Part shown: positions 39,447-51,365 of the stretch, piece after piece | Layout of the letters: the number at the start of each line of letters is the position of its first letter | Position numbering within the stretch: the first letter of the stretch is position 1 | Source: Mycoplasmataceae bacterium | GTDB taxonomy: Bacteria > Bacillota_I > Bacilli_A > Mycoplasmatales > Mycoplasmoidaceae | Direction of reading: 5' to 3' | Length of the DNA: 62,851 nucleotides | Assembly: GCA_016288695.1 (NCBI GenBank) | Contig: JAEELD010000004.1 | Coordinates: 1-62,851, forward strand | Notes under the pieces: model-generated | Databases searched by the model: none | The model's input: only the letters and a program-made list of their open reading frames with translations | What the model was told of the DNA's origin: nothing | Program-made: the position numbers and the translations under genes

Positions 39447-41441
39447 TTAGTTATTCAAATTCCCTTCATACTCTATTACTAAATCACGCAAATATGCTGC
39501 GCGTTCATATTCTTTATTTTTTGCTGCATTAAGCATTTCTTTTTTCAATTTATTAATTGCTGCAGAATATTTGTTTTTATTGGTCTTCTTTTTCTTTTTC
39601 ATTTCATTGTATTCTTCAAGAATTTTTGCTTCTTCGTCAGTAAGAAAGTCATTTCTTATTTCTTTTTTTATTGTTTCAGGTATTATGTTATTTTTTTTGT
39701 TATATTCCATTTGGATTTTTCTTCTTCTGTTTGTTTCGTCTATTGCTTTTTTCATATCAATAGTTGTGCTATCAGCATACATAATAATATGTCCATTTTT
39801 ATTACGTGCAGCACGACCGAATATTTGTATTAGTGCTTTTTCATTTCTAAATATTCCTGGCTTATCAGCATCAAAAATGCAAATTAATGATACTTCTGGT
39901 ACATCCAATCCTTCTCGGAGTAGGTTTATTCCAACTATAGCATCATATTTATTTCTTCTTAAATCATTAATAATTTTTGATCTCTGCAAAGGTTTTAATC
40001 CATGATGTAAGTAAGCAATTTTAAATTTTTGATTTTTTAAAAATTCTGTAAGCGTCTCAGCCATTTTAATAGTTAATACAACAATGAATGTTTTTTCATT
40101 TTTTTTTATTTGATTAGTTAATTGTTCAACTAAATCATCCACCTGATATTTTGTTGGCTTTATTTCTATAGTTGGATCAAGCAATCCTGTTGGACGTGTT
40201 ATTTGTTCGATAACTATGTTGTTAGATTTTTTAATTTCATATTCATTTGGTGTTGCAGAGCAATAAATGACATTTTTAATTTTTTTATTAAATTCTTCGA
40301 AATTTAATGGTCTATTATCCAGTGCACTAGGCAATCTAAATCCATAGTCAACCAAAACTTTTTTTCTATTGTGATCAGTGTTATACATTCCTCTAATTTG
40401 AGGTATAGTCATGTGCGATTCATCAATAACTAAAAGTCAATTTTTACTCTTAAAATAGTCAAAAATTGTATAAGGTGTTTCACCTTTATTTCGTAGTTCT
40501 AGATGTCTTGAATAGTTTTCAATTCCGGGGCAAAAACCTAATTCTCTCATAGATTCTAAGTCATTTTTAGTTCGCTTTTCAATTCTTTGTGCTTCTAATA
40601 GCATGCCGTTTTGTTTAAAATATGCAATTTGATCTTTTAGTTCATTACTTATTCGATTTAATGATTCTTCAATTCGCGAAGTGTTCATTATGTATTCATT
40701 AGCCGGCGTAATTAAGTATTCATTTACTTTCTTTTTAGTCTTCCCAGTTATTGGATCAATAATCATTATTGATTCTATAGTATCACCAAACATTGAAAAA
40801 CGCACTGTATATGTATCATCTGTTCCTGGTGCTAATTCAATTACATCACCTCTAACTCTAAATGTTCCTGGCTTTAATTCAATATCATTTCTTTGATATT
40901 GCAATTTGATTAATTTGTAAGTAATGTCTTTATATTTAATATTTAATCCAACTCTTATCAAAAATTTAAATTCTTCAAAATCATTTGGCGCAACAGATGC
41001 ATATATTGCAGCAACAGAAGCAACAACAATACATTTTTTTTTAGTAGATAATGATGATATTGTTGATAGCCTCATCATTTCTATATTGTCATTTCTTTGA
41101 GCATTTTTTTCAATGTACAAATCACGTTGAGGGATATATGCTTCAGGCTGGTAAAAGTCAAAGTAAGATATATAATACTCAACATTATTTTCTTTAAATA
41201 GTTCTTTAAATTCGCCATATAGTTGGGCAGCTATAACTTTATTGTGAACAATTATTAAGGTATTTTCTTGAATTTGATTTATTACATTTGCAATTGTAAA
41301 AGTTTTTCCTGTTCCTGTAGCACCTAGTAGGACTTGTGATTTTTTTCCATTTTTGATGTTTTTTACTAAATCATTAATTGCTGTGATTTGATCGCCTACA
41401 GGTTTCAATGTAGTTGTTAGTTTAAATTTATCATTTGGCAT
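39447..41441 (-). CDS. uvrB: Excinuclease ABC subunit B
   Basis: LLGATGTGKTFTIANVI, YYISYFDFYQPEAYIPQRDLYIEK, INLLREGLDVPEVSLICIFDADKPGIFRNEKALIQIFGRAARN; UVR motif at C-terminus. Confidence 0.97.
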
Positions 41442-41468
41442 AACAAATATAAAGTTAATAATAAAATT

Positions 41469-44066
41469 TTATTTGTTACTATTTTCACTATTTTTAACTT
41501 GATTTTCTTGGATTTGCTTAATTTTCTGTTTTAATATTTCTTTAGAGTCAACTTGTGTATCTGAAACATCAGATGATTGAGCACTAGTAAATTTAATGTT
41601 GAATGTTGGTTTAGCATTAAATGCATTCTCAATTATCTTGTTTTTGTTTTCTTCCTTTAATCTATCAAAAGCTGCCTCATCAATTTTTAAATTTGGCAGA
41701 ATGCTATTTAATTCATTCATAATTGCTTCATTAATTTTTGGAATATATATCCTATTTATACTGCATACACATTGATTTGCTACTAGTGTTTTCATTTCTT
41801 TAAAATGATTATCTGCTTCTTCAACATAAATGTTTAATGGTGATCTTTGCTCAAAACTTCTCAATGAAACACCTTCTCTAATTTTTATTAATAAATCAAG
41901 ATGTTTAGTCCATGCATTATCTAGAGCTTGGATCATAATATTTTTGAATAAGTTATTTGCCCTTTCTAATGTTAAGAGTTCAACCCTTTTATCTATTGAT
42001 AAACAGATTATTTTATGAACAATATTAGCTGCTTCGGTAGCTGTTTTTTCAATAAAAAAGTCAGGTGACACAATATTGTAATTGAAAATTTGTTCGTTAA
42101 CTATTTTTGCTATATTATCTTTTTCAACAAATAAATGTTTGTTTGAAACAACACATTTTTCAGCAAGCATCTTGCTTATAATTTTTGCCATATTTTTAGC
42201 AATTTCGATATTTGTTAAATTTTTTAAAATTTGATCCCTTTGTTTATAAATAAGCTCACGTTGATTAGATAGAACCGAGTCATAATCAATTAAATTTTTT
42301 CTCATGTCATAATTTAGTGCTTCAACTTTTTTTTGTGCATTTTTTATAAGTCTTGTAAAGAATCAAGAATCATAATATTCATTGTCTAGTTTAAGATTAG
42401 CTTTTTTAGCTTTTTCAATGGCGAAACGTTTAAATAAAGTATCTTCAAGTGAAACAAAAAATCTTGTTACTCCAGGATCACCCTGCCTTCCACTTCTACC
42501 TCTTAACTGGTTGTCAATTCTTCTTGACTCGTGATGAGCAGTACCTATAACATATAATCCACCAAGTTCAGCAACACCTTTACCAAGTTTGATGTCAGTA
42601 CCTCTACCGGCCATGTTTGTTGAAATTGTTATCATTCCTTTTTGACCAGCATTGGATACTATTAGTGCTTCTTTTGCATTATTCTTTGCATTTAGTAATT
42701 GAAATTTTAATCCTTTGTTTCGCAAAAAATGGACTAATTCTTCTGAATCCTCTACAGATTCAGTACCAACAAGTATAGGTTGACCAGTTTTATTTACTCG
42801 GCTAATTTCTTCTGCAACATGAGTTCATTTAGATAATTTATTTGTAAATATGTAATCATTTTTGTCTTTTCTAATTACTGGTTTATTTGTTGGTATACTA
42901 ACAACAACCATGTTATAAATTTTTAAGAATTCTTCAGCTTCAGTTTGTGCTGTTCCTGATACTCCTGCAAGTTTTCCATATAAACGGAAAAATGATTGAT
43001 ATGTAATAGTTGCAACAGTAACATTTTCAGGATCAATTTTTACTTTTTCTTTAGCTTGTATCGCTTGGTGAAGACCTGCATTATAACTTCTATCTTGAAG
43101 CACACGACCAGTAAATTGATCAACTAGTGCAATTTTATCATTCTGTACTATATATTCAACTCCATTTTGAAGAATAAAGTTAGCAGTTAATGCATTTTTA
43201 ATTTTATGGTAAAGTGTGGAATTTTCTATATTAAATAAATTTTTAACTCCATAGTATTTTTCAGCTTTTTTAACTCCTGAATCTGTAAGGTTTATTGAAT
43301 GTGACTCCATATCAATTTTGTAATCTTCATTAATCAATGTGTTGGCAAATTCATCAGCTTCAATGTAAAATGATACATCTTGTTTTGGTTGGCCTGAAAT
43401 AATTAATGGAACACGAGCTTCATCTATTAAAACAGAATCGGCTTCATCAATTATTGCAAAACTTAATTCTCTAATAACTTTGTCATTGATATTATGAACC
43501 ATATTATCTCTTAGATAATCAAATCCAAGTTCAGAGTTGGTTGTATATGTAATATCACATTTGAACATTTCCTTTTTTTTCCTAAAATCAAATGCTGCTA
43601 AATTATAGCCTACAGTAATTCCTAATGGATTTAGGGCTTGTGCACAAAATTGTGCATCACGTTGAACCAAATATTCATTAACTGTAACAATATGCACCCC
43701 TCGTTTTAATAGTGCATTTAAATATGCAACTAAAACAATAACTAGTGTTTTACCTTCACCAGTATACATTTCAGCAAAATCACCATCATGAGCAACAATT
43801 GCTCCAATTATTTGGACTTTATATGCAAAAAGATTATGAACACGATATATAGCTTCTCTAGCTGTAGCAATAGCTTCAGGCAAAATATCATCTAGACTTT
43901 GCCCGCTTTTTAAACGTTGGATAAATAGATTTGTCATATTTGACAATTCTTCATTTGATTTTTTTCTAAAAGAATATTTCAAACTCTCAATATAATTGGC
44001 TATTTTTTTTGCCTTATTTAATATTTTCCGACTTGGTGCAAATATATTTAAGCTTGTTAAAGACAT
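41469..44066 (-). CDS. secA: Preprotein translocase ATPase SecA
   Basis: [84 protein letters not shown]; three ORFs in frame across TGA. Confidence 0.96.
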
Positions 44067-44154
44067 ATATTAATTGAAAAATATGATATTTATAATCTAT
44101 TATAAATATTAATATCAACTTAGAATATTTTGCATAATTTGCTTTTTGTTTGCA

Positions 44155-45054
44155 ATGCTATATAAACAATTTATTGAGTTAAATAAAAAAAAAGTTTATT
44201 TTTATTCAACAGATGACTTGAAGGAGAAATTATGAATAGTGATTTATATTTGTCCTGCAAATATGCCTTCATCAATTGCTAATTATTTTAATATTCCTAA
44301 AATAAGGAATTTTTCATTTATTGGTATTGACTTATCACCTAGAAATTTAAGTATGAAAAAACCAAAAAAAAATTATAAATGGTATATAAAATTTTTATGT
44401 TCTTTTATCTTAAAAGTTACTGAAAATTATCCAGATAAGAGAAAAAAGCTGATAATTTCTGGTGAGTCATGAGGAGGAAATTTATCTTTGCTTTTTGCTA
44501 AATTTTATCCTAATTTACCCAATGCAATCATTTGCTGAAACGCTCCATTTCAAGTTATAAGTTCAGCAATACAAGAAAAATTTATAAAAAAAGATAATTT
44601 AGTTTTAAGAAATAATGACAATAAATTTTTGTTAATTATGAAGCACTTAATTTCATATTTTTTTGGTATTAATTTCAAATATGTTCATAACAACATTTCG
44701 TTAATAACAAATAACAAGAAAGTCATTAATATAGTTAACAATTTAAATCAGCGAGATAGGTTTTATGGTTCAACCTTATTGAATATTGCTGTTTTTAAAA
44801 GCATGTATAAATCATTTAAGTTTTTAAAGAAATGTTTTATTAAATCAAATAAATTTAAACATATTATTTATATTCAATCAAAAAATGATATTTATTTTAA
44901 GAACAACTATAAGAAGTTAAAGAAGTGCTTACCCTTTGTTAATTTAAATAATAAAATAATTTTAAATAATGATGGATTTCACCTTTTATCGCTTGATCCC
45001 AATCATAATGATGATGTCATATGGAATGAAGTTGCCAGTTTAACTTCTAAATAA
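44155..45054 (+). CDS. Alpha/beta-hydrolase (putative esterase/lipase)
   Basis: Frame MLYKQFIELNKKKVYFYSTDDLKEKLWIVIYICPAN...LIISGESWGGNLSLLFAKFYP (GxSxG nucleophile elbow); C-terminal LNNDGFHLLS candidate His. In-frame TGA codons join ORFs 44239-44472 and 44629-45054. Confidence 0.75.
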
Positions 45055-45944
45055 TGAAATATATGAGTGAGTTACATTTAATTTTTAATCCAGCATCAAA
45101 TAATGGCAAAAATCATCATGCATTTTGTGATATAGAAAAATACATGAAGTATAAAAAGATAAAATATTTTTTACATTCTACTAAATATCCAGGTGATGCA
45201 AAAAATATTGTCAATAAGTTAACTACCAAGAATAATAAAATTGTAAAGATTATTAGCATTGGTGGGGATGGGACTCTTCATGAAATAATTAATGGCATTA
45301 ATGATTTCAAAAAATGTTTAATTGGTGTAATACCTGTTGGTCGTGGTAATGATTTTTTTCTAAATATAAAAACTGATAGGAATTCGTTACATGAATTAAT
45401 TGATAAATATAGTAATTCCAATAAATGAAAATTTATAGATTTTATTAACATTAATAATAAGATACGTTGTTTAAATTCATTTGGTTTTGGTATTGATTCT
45501 CACATTATTAAGGAGTGTAAGGAAAAACGTAAAAGTAATTATAAGTTCATTACAATAAAAAAATGTCTATTTTTTTCAGTTAATGAATGCATCTTTAATG
45601 TTGATGATAGTAATCATGAAAGTCATGAGAAAACAATTGTTTTTGTTATAAGTAAAGGAAAATGGTTTGGTGGTGGAATCCAGATATCTGAGAATTCTCA
45701 AATCGATGATGGTTATTTAACTATTTCATATATTAAAAAGTTAAATAGATTATTTACTATTCCTAGTTTATTTAAATTATTAAAGTATGGTGGACATGCA
45801 TTAAAGCAACATAAAGAATTTAAATGCAAAAAAATTAAATTAACTATTGATAAGAAATTTTATCAATGTGATGGTGAACTATATGAAGATACAAATTTAA
45901 TCAATGCTAGTGTAGTTAGCAATAAATTAAAAATAATAATTTAA
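45054..45944 (+). CDS. Diacylglycerol/lipid kinase family protein (DagK/YegS-like)
   Basis: HLIFNPASNNGKN, IISIGGDGTLHEIINGI, GVIPVGRGNDFF, C-terminal FYQCDGELYE. TGA(Trp) joins 45054-45428 to the rest; start overlaps the hydrolase stop (TAATGA). Confidence 0.9.
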
Positions 45945-47746
45945 TCACTATTAAGATGTTTTTTTAGCATTTTAGCTAATTTGTATCCAATGATTTGTGA
46001 AATTTCTTCAATATTGGCATTTTTTATATTGCTTATGTTATCCCATTGTGCTAATAATTTTTCAATTTTTTTTGTTCCAAGTCCAGGTATTTCATTTAAT
46101 TTTGTTTTTAAAATAGAATTATTTTTCTTTGTTCGGAAAAATGTAATAGCAAAGCGGTGAATCTCATCTTGGATTTTTGTAAGATACATATACAAATTTG
46201 ATTTTTTTTCAATGTTTATATATTTATTCCCTTCAGCATAAATTTTTTCAGTTTTATGGAATTTATTTTTTGTTAATCCTATCACAGGTATTATTAAATT
46301 CAAACGTAGTTTTTTTAGTATTTTCTTTGCTATCTCAGTTTGTTGTTTGCCACCATCAACAATTATGAGATTTGGTAAATCTTCTTTGTATTTCAAAATC
46401 CTTGTATATTCACGTTCAATAATCTCACCCATATAATGGGCATCACCTTTTAAGGTTTTATTTTTCACAATAAATCTACGATAAAAATTTTTGTTAAACT
46501 CACCATTTTCAATTGCAATCATTGCCCCAACTTTATTTTCATTGTACAGATTTGATATATCAAACACATGGATCAAACTTAAATTATTAAGTTTTAGTAT
46601 TGATTTAAGTTCACTATATCCTAAATCTAAAATCGATTTAGTTTTTAGATATTGCAAGAAATTTGAATCATATTGAAATTTAGCATTTTGCATAGCATTT
46701 ATTAATGCCTCTTTATATTTTCCTTTATCAGGATTATTGAAATTGATATTTAGTACTTTAGAAAGATTTTTTAATATTTTATTCTCTAGTGAAACAAAGC
46801 ATTTTTTCGGTAAATTTAAATTATTCTTGTAATATTGAAATACATAATTTGATACAACATCTGAAACTTCTCCATTAATTTCTGAAATTTGTCTGTTCTT
46901 AATTAATAATTTATTATTTCGATATGCAAATATAACAAATGATATGTAATTTTTGTTTATATAAAAACCAATAATATCAATTTGATTATCATACGAAAAA
47001 TAAATATTTTTTATAGTAGTTAAATTTTTTATGCTATTAAAAATTTCATTATAAAGTTTTGCATCTTCATACATGAATGAATTTGCTGCTTTTTTTTCTT
47101 TTTCCAAAATTTCATTGATTATTTTTTTATCATTTCCTTTAAAAAATGCATTTATATCATCAAAAATTTTTGAATACTGATTGTCATCTATTTTTTTTAT
47201 GCATGGTCCAAGACATTGTTTTAAATCATAGTATAAGCATTTTTTCTTTGGTATGTGCCTACACTTTCTAAGAGGAAAAATGATATTTAACAATTTATAA
47301 ATTTTATATGGATTTGATTCACTTGTCGCAAATGGTCCATAGTATTTACCTTTTATATTATTAATTCTTGTATATATTAAGCGCGGATTTTTTTCATTGG
47401 TTACTACTATATATGGGTAATTACTTCCCTCTTTTAAAAGGATATTAAATTTTGGTTTATATTTTTTGATTAAATCATTTTCTAAAATTAATGATTCATT
47501 TTCTGTTTTTACAGTTATAAAATCTATGTCATAAATATTTTCAACAAGCTTGGTTGTTTTAGGATCACGATTTTTAAGAAAATATTGGTGTGTTCGCTTA
47601 AATAAATCTTTTGCTTTTCCAACATATATTACTTGATTGTATTTGTCTTTCCATATGTAGCACCCAGGTGAATGAGGGATTTTTTTAAGTTTGTATTGAA
47701 GAATTTCACTATTATTCATTTTTGTGAAATTATTTTTTAACCTCAT
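45941..47746 (-). CDS. uvrC: Excinuclease ABC subunit C
   Basis: IPHSPGCYIWKDKYNQVIYVGKAKDLFKRTHQYF (GIY-YIG), RKCRHIPKKKCLYYDLKQCLGPC, LIIVDGGKQQTEIAKKIL, HhH IPGLGTKKIEKLL. Confidence 0.96.
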   Translation of the reverse strand: MRLKNNFTKMNNSEILQYKLKKIPHSPGCYIWKDKYNQVIYVGKAKDLFKRTHQYFLKNRDPKTTKLVENIYDIDFITVKTENESLILENDLIKKYKPKFNILLKEGSNYPYIVVTNEKNPRLIYTRINNIKGKYYGPFATSESNPYKIYKLLNIIFPLRKCRHIPKKKCLYYDLKQCLGPCIKKIDDNQYSKIFDDINAFFKGNDKKIINEILEKEKKAANSFMYEDAKLYNEIFNSIKNLTTIKNIYFSYDNQIDIIGFYINKNYISFVIFAYRNNKLLIKNRQISEINGEVSDVVSNYVFQYYKNNLNLPKKCFVSLENKILKNLSKVLNINFNNPDKGKYKEALINAMQNAKFQYDSNFLQYLKTKSILDLGYSELKSILKLNNLSLIHVFDISNLYNENKVGAMIAIENGEFNKNFYRRFIVKNKTLKGDAHYMGEIIEREYTRILKYKEDLPNLIIVDGGKQQTEIAKKILKKLRLNLIIPVIGLTKNKFHKTEKIYAEGNKYINIEKKSNLYMYLTKIQDEIHRFAITFFRTKKNNSILKTKLNEIPGLGTKKIEKLLAQWDNISNIKNANIEEISQIIGYKLAKMLKKHLNSD

Positions 47747-49091
47747 TTAATGTATCTACACTTCCATATATAATTAGATTTTTGTAAATATTTTCTAAAG
47801 AAGGAAGGTTTTTATTAAAAGAGTTAATAAATATTTTATTATCTACCATTATCTTTTGTATATTTTTGATCAATTTTTGATCATTAGTCTTAAGTAGGAA
47901 TTCTCCTTTTTCTATAGATACATTAATGATTTCAACATTTTTAACATTTACTAGTTTAAGGAATTTTTGACTATCTTTTGGATCTATCTTTATTAAATAT
48001 TCATTGTTATCAAATTTTTTTAAAAGTTTATCCTTTTTTCCAGAATAAATTATTTTTCCACCATCAAGTATTGTTAATGAATCAGCATATATATCCAATT
48101 CGGCTAATACGTGGCTTGATATAAAAATAGATTTGTTTTTATTTTTAAGTTTTAAAAGAGTATCAAAGAAATTTATTCTTGATTTTGGGTCAAGATTGGC
48201 TACAGGTTCATCCATAATGATAATATCTGGATTATGGATTAGTGCTTGTGCTAGTAGTATTTTCTTTTTTTGTCCACTACTAAAAGTGTTTGGGGATCTA
48301 TGTCTTAAATTTCACATTCCCAATTCTTTTAATTTTTCTTTGGCTATTTCTTTTGCATCTTTTGGATTAATTCCTGAAAGAGTGACCATCCATTTTAGAT
48401 AAGATAATGTAGAAATTCTTTCAGGGAAATTTGCTTTTTCTGGTATATATCCTATCTTTTTCTTCGCTGATTCACTAATATTAGGTTTCCCATCAACCAA
48501 TATTGTTCCAGACCAATTTTGGTATGAAGTTATTAATGATTTTATTGTTGTTGTCTTTCCTGCTCCGTTTGCACCGATGAAAGCATGAAATTCACCTGGG
48601 AAGACAGAAAAATTAAGTTTATTTATGGTAGGTATTTTTTTAAAGGGATAATATTTTGTTAGGTTTCTAACATAAAGAATGGGTTTACTTTTTAAATTTT
48701 TATATTCTTCAATATCGTTTTTAAAAAATTTATGCGTTTTACCAGTTCTTCATTTCAAAATTTCAAATATTAAGTTTTTTACATATTTAATTTCTTTCTC
48801 ATTAAGTTGTTTTTTTTCTACATCGCTTTCTAATAATTCTTTAAATAATTTTTTTAAGTTCAAAATTAAATTTTTATAGTCAACTTTATTTTTTTTATAA
48901 GTTATTTTTTCATCATTTATGTTAGTTTCTTTCTTATTGTTTAGAAAATTCAATTTGATACTATTTGTTTTTGTATTAAATTCATTTTTTATTTCATAAT
49001 ACGATGAAACAGAAGATAAAAAATGTGATAATTCATTTTTATCTTTGATAATTTTTTTTAATTCATTTAAAGTCAAATTTTGATAATTCAT
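47730..49091 (-). CDS. ABC transporter ATP-binding protein with ~135-aa N-terminal extension
   Basis: ORFs 48750-49091, 48312-48500 and 47730-48215 are in one frame. GANGAGKTTTIKSL (Walker A), NTFSSGQKKKILLAQAL (signature), DIIIMDEPVANLDP (Walker B). The domain starts at LYVRNLTKYYPF; upstream is MNYQNLTLNELKKIIKDKNELSHFL... Confidence 0.88.
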
Positions 49092-49102
49092 ATTTATGTT
49101 AA

Positions 49103-51361
49103 TTAGCTGAAGTCATGTCGAATATAGCAATTAAAACTAGTAGAAGTTGTAATTAGTGAGATTAGTAGATAAATAATATATAAAAATAAATTGCTTATTT
49201 TTTGTTTGGTTGTAAAAATGAATGAACCATATAGAAAATTTGGCGAACTAATATTTGTTTTAAATATGTAATTTACATATTTGTTTATTGGTTTGCCAAG
49301 ATATGATGGTATATTTGTATTTGTGTTAGATGCTCAATTTATTAGTGATTGCGCTCTTATCCCCATTTCAGAGAATCAACCATATGAATAATTCTTATCA
49401 TCCCTTTTTAGTTTTTGTCACTTTTGATCACTATTAATATTAAATTGAACAAAATAATTTTCTAGATCATTACTTGGTTTCATAGTACCATCATAAGTTG
49501 GTGAGAATTTAGACAAAATGTCATCATGATTTTTTCCAATGAAAAAATTTATAGCATTTTCACTAGGTGCTTTATTTTTGTCATATAAATAAGGAAGTGG
49601 TATAAAACCATATGAAAATAGTTCACTTAATTTCTTTGAACTACTATTGTCAATATTCTCATAATTACGTGCAGTGAAACAATTAAATTGTGGCAAGAAA
49701 CAAAATTTGAAATATTCAGTTCACTTAACTTTAATTTGTTGCTCAGATTTTTCAGATGAATAATCATTAGTTTCAACATCATCTGTACCATAATATCCTG
49801 TTAATTGATGAAATAAAAAATATTTTAATTTAAGAAATTCAATCCCATAGTCATATTCATTTTTTAGATTTAATTCTTTTTCATATTTTTTAAAAATTTC
49901 ATCATAAAGTATTACATCTATTTTCCGGCATTTAGCATGTTGAAAATCATCATTTCCATATGTTTGTTCATTATATGATCAGGTTGATGTTGATTTTTTC
50001 ATAACATCACTAAATCAATCATCAGTATAAAGTAATTTGTATAAGACATAGTTAAATAATTTGCATTCAAATGGAGTTGGTTCTAATTGTTTTGATAAGA
50101 GAATGTGCTTGTGATTTTTTAATGATGAACCATTGTAGATTAAACCAGCTGCATAATCTGTAGAGGTTGTTCAATTATCTATACCCGAATATTTGAATCA
50201 TTGTTCTTTCATTTGTTCAGTTTGATAGTTGTATTGAATAGAAGAACCATTAACTAAGAGTGATGTTAAGTTTTCTATTGATGATATGTGTTCTCACTCT
50301 TTGAACCCACCATTTAATTTAATAAAAAAATCTTTTAAGACAGATATATTCAAATTTGAATAGTTAGTTAAGAAATATGGAATATTTTTTTTAACAAAAT
50401 TCATTCATTCATAATTGTCATCATTAAGATTTATATTCAATTTGTTCTTTTCAAATAAAGATTTTTCAATTCCATATGTATATCATTTATTTTCCCCAAT
50501 TGATGAAGAATTTTTTGTGTCATACGCATGTTTTAATAAAAATAGATTTCCCATATATGAAAAATGTTCTGGTATGTCAAAAAGCAATAAGGGATCTACA
50601 AAAGATTTATTCTGTATGTCATTTCAATAATTTTTTATTTCGTCAATATCAAAATATTTAGTTAAATCGTTTATGTCTGTACTAATACTTGTAATTTGCC
50701 CAATTGTTGCTACCTTTCAATCTTTTGTCCAATAGTTGTATGACAAGGATGTTTGTGATTTTGAATTTTGAATAATGGCTTTTGGATCTTTTTGGATTGA
50801 CATACAAATAATTGAGTAGATTATGCTTAGAATATTGATTGTTGTAATCCCTATAAAGACAACTATTTTATTAAAGAATAATGATAAAAGAGTTCCCATT
50901 GAACCAAAAAACATAATTTCAATAAATGTTAGAGCAGCAATTGTTGCAATAACTGAAAATATTATGTTTTTATTGGAATTTGGTATAAAAAGAGCTGCAA
51001 ACATAAAAACAATTGTTAATAATGAAAAAAAAACTGTATAGAGAGCAAAAATTAAAAATTTTATTAGTATAAGTTTTTCTCTTTTCAGTGGTTTGGATTG
51101 TATTATTAATTCTGATCCATCTTCTAATGAAGATCTAAAAATATAAACTACTAAGATAGCAGAAAAAAACGACAACATGTAAGATACCATAATTTGTGCA
51201 ATGGTTCCGCGTTCACTCCAAATATATCCTACCCATTCATTCAAGTTTATTGGTAGGAAAATGAAGAAAATGTATAGCACCAAAATATAAGCAAGAAAAA
51301 AAAGCCACATTATTATTTTTTTGCTTGTTATTTTTAGCAAATATATAAAATATGTGAGCAT
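49103..51361 (-). CDS. ABC transporter permease-like membrane protein with very large central ectodomain (~752 aa)
   Basis: Open in one frame across many TGA(Trp) from ATG 51361 to TAA 49103-49105. N-terminal ~200 aa contains several TM segments (WLFFLAYILVLYIFFIFLPI, MVSYMLSFFSAILVVYIF, FLIFALYTVFFSLLTIVFMFAALFI, VIATIAALTFIEIMFFGSMGTLLSLFF, IVVFIGITTINILSIIYSIICM), then ~470 hydrophilic aa, then a C-terminal TM (LFLYIIYLLISLITT). Directly upstream of the ABC ATPase. Confidence 0.8.
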
Positions 51362-51365
51362 ATAC

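Noticed and set aside
44229-44472. Hydrolase start at ATG 44232 with SD AAGGAG just upstream
   Set aside because: That ATG is in a different frame; the hydrolase frame runs through it from ATG 44155, so the SD-like sequence appears fortuitous.
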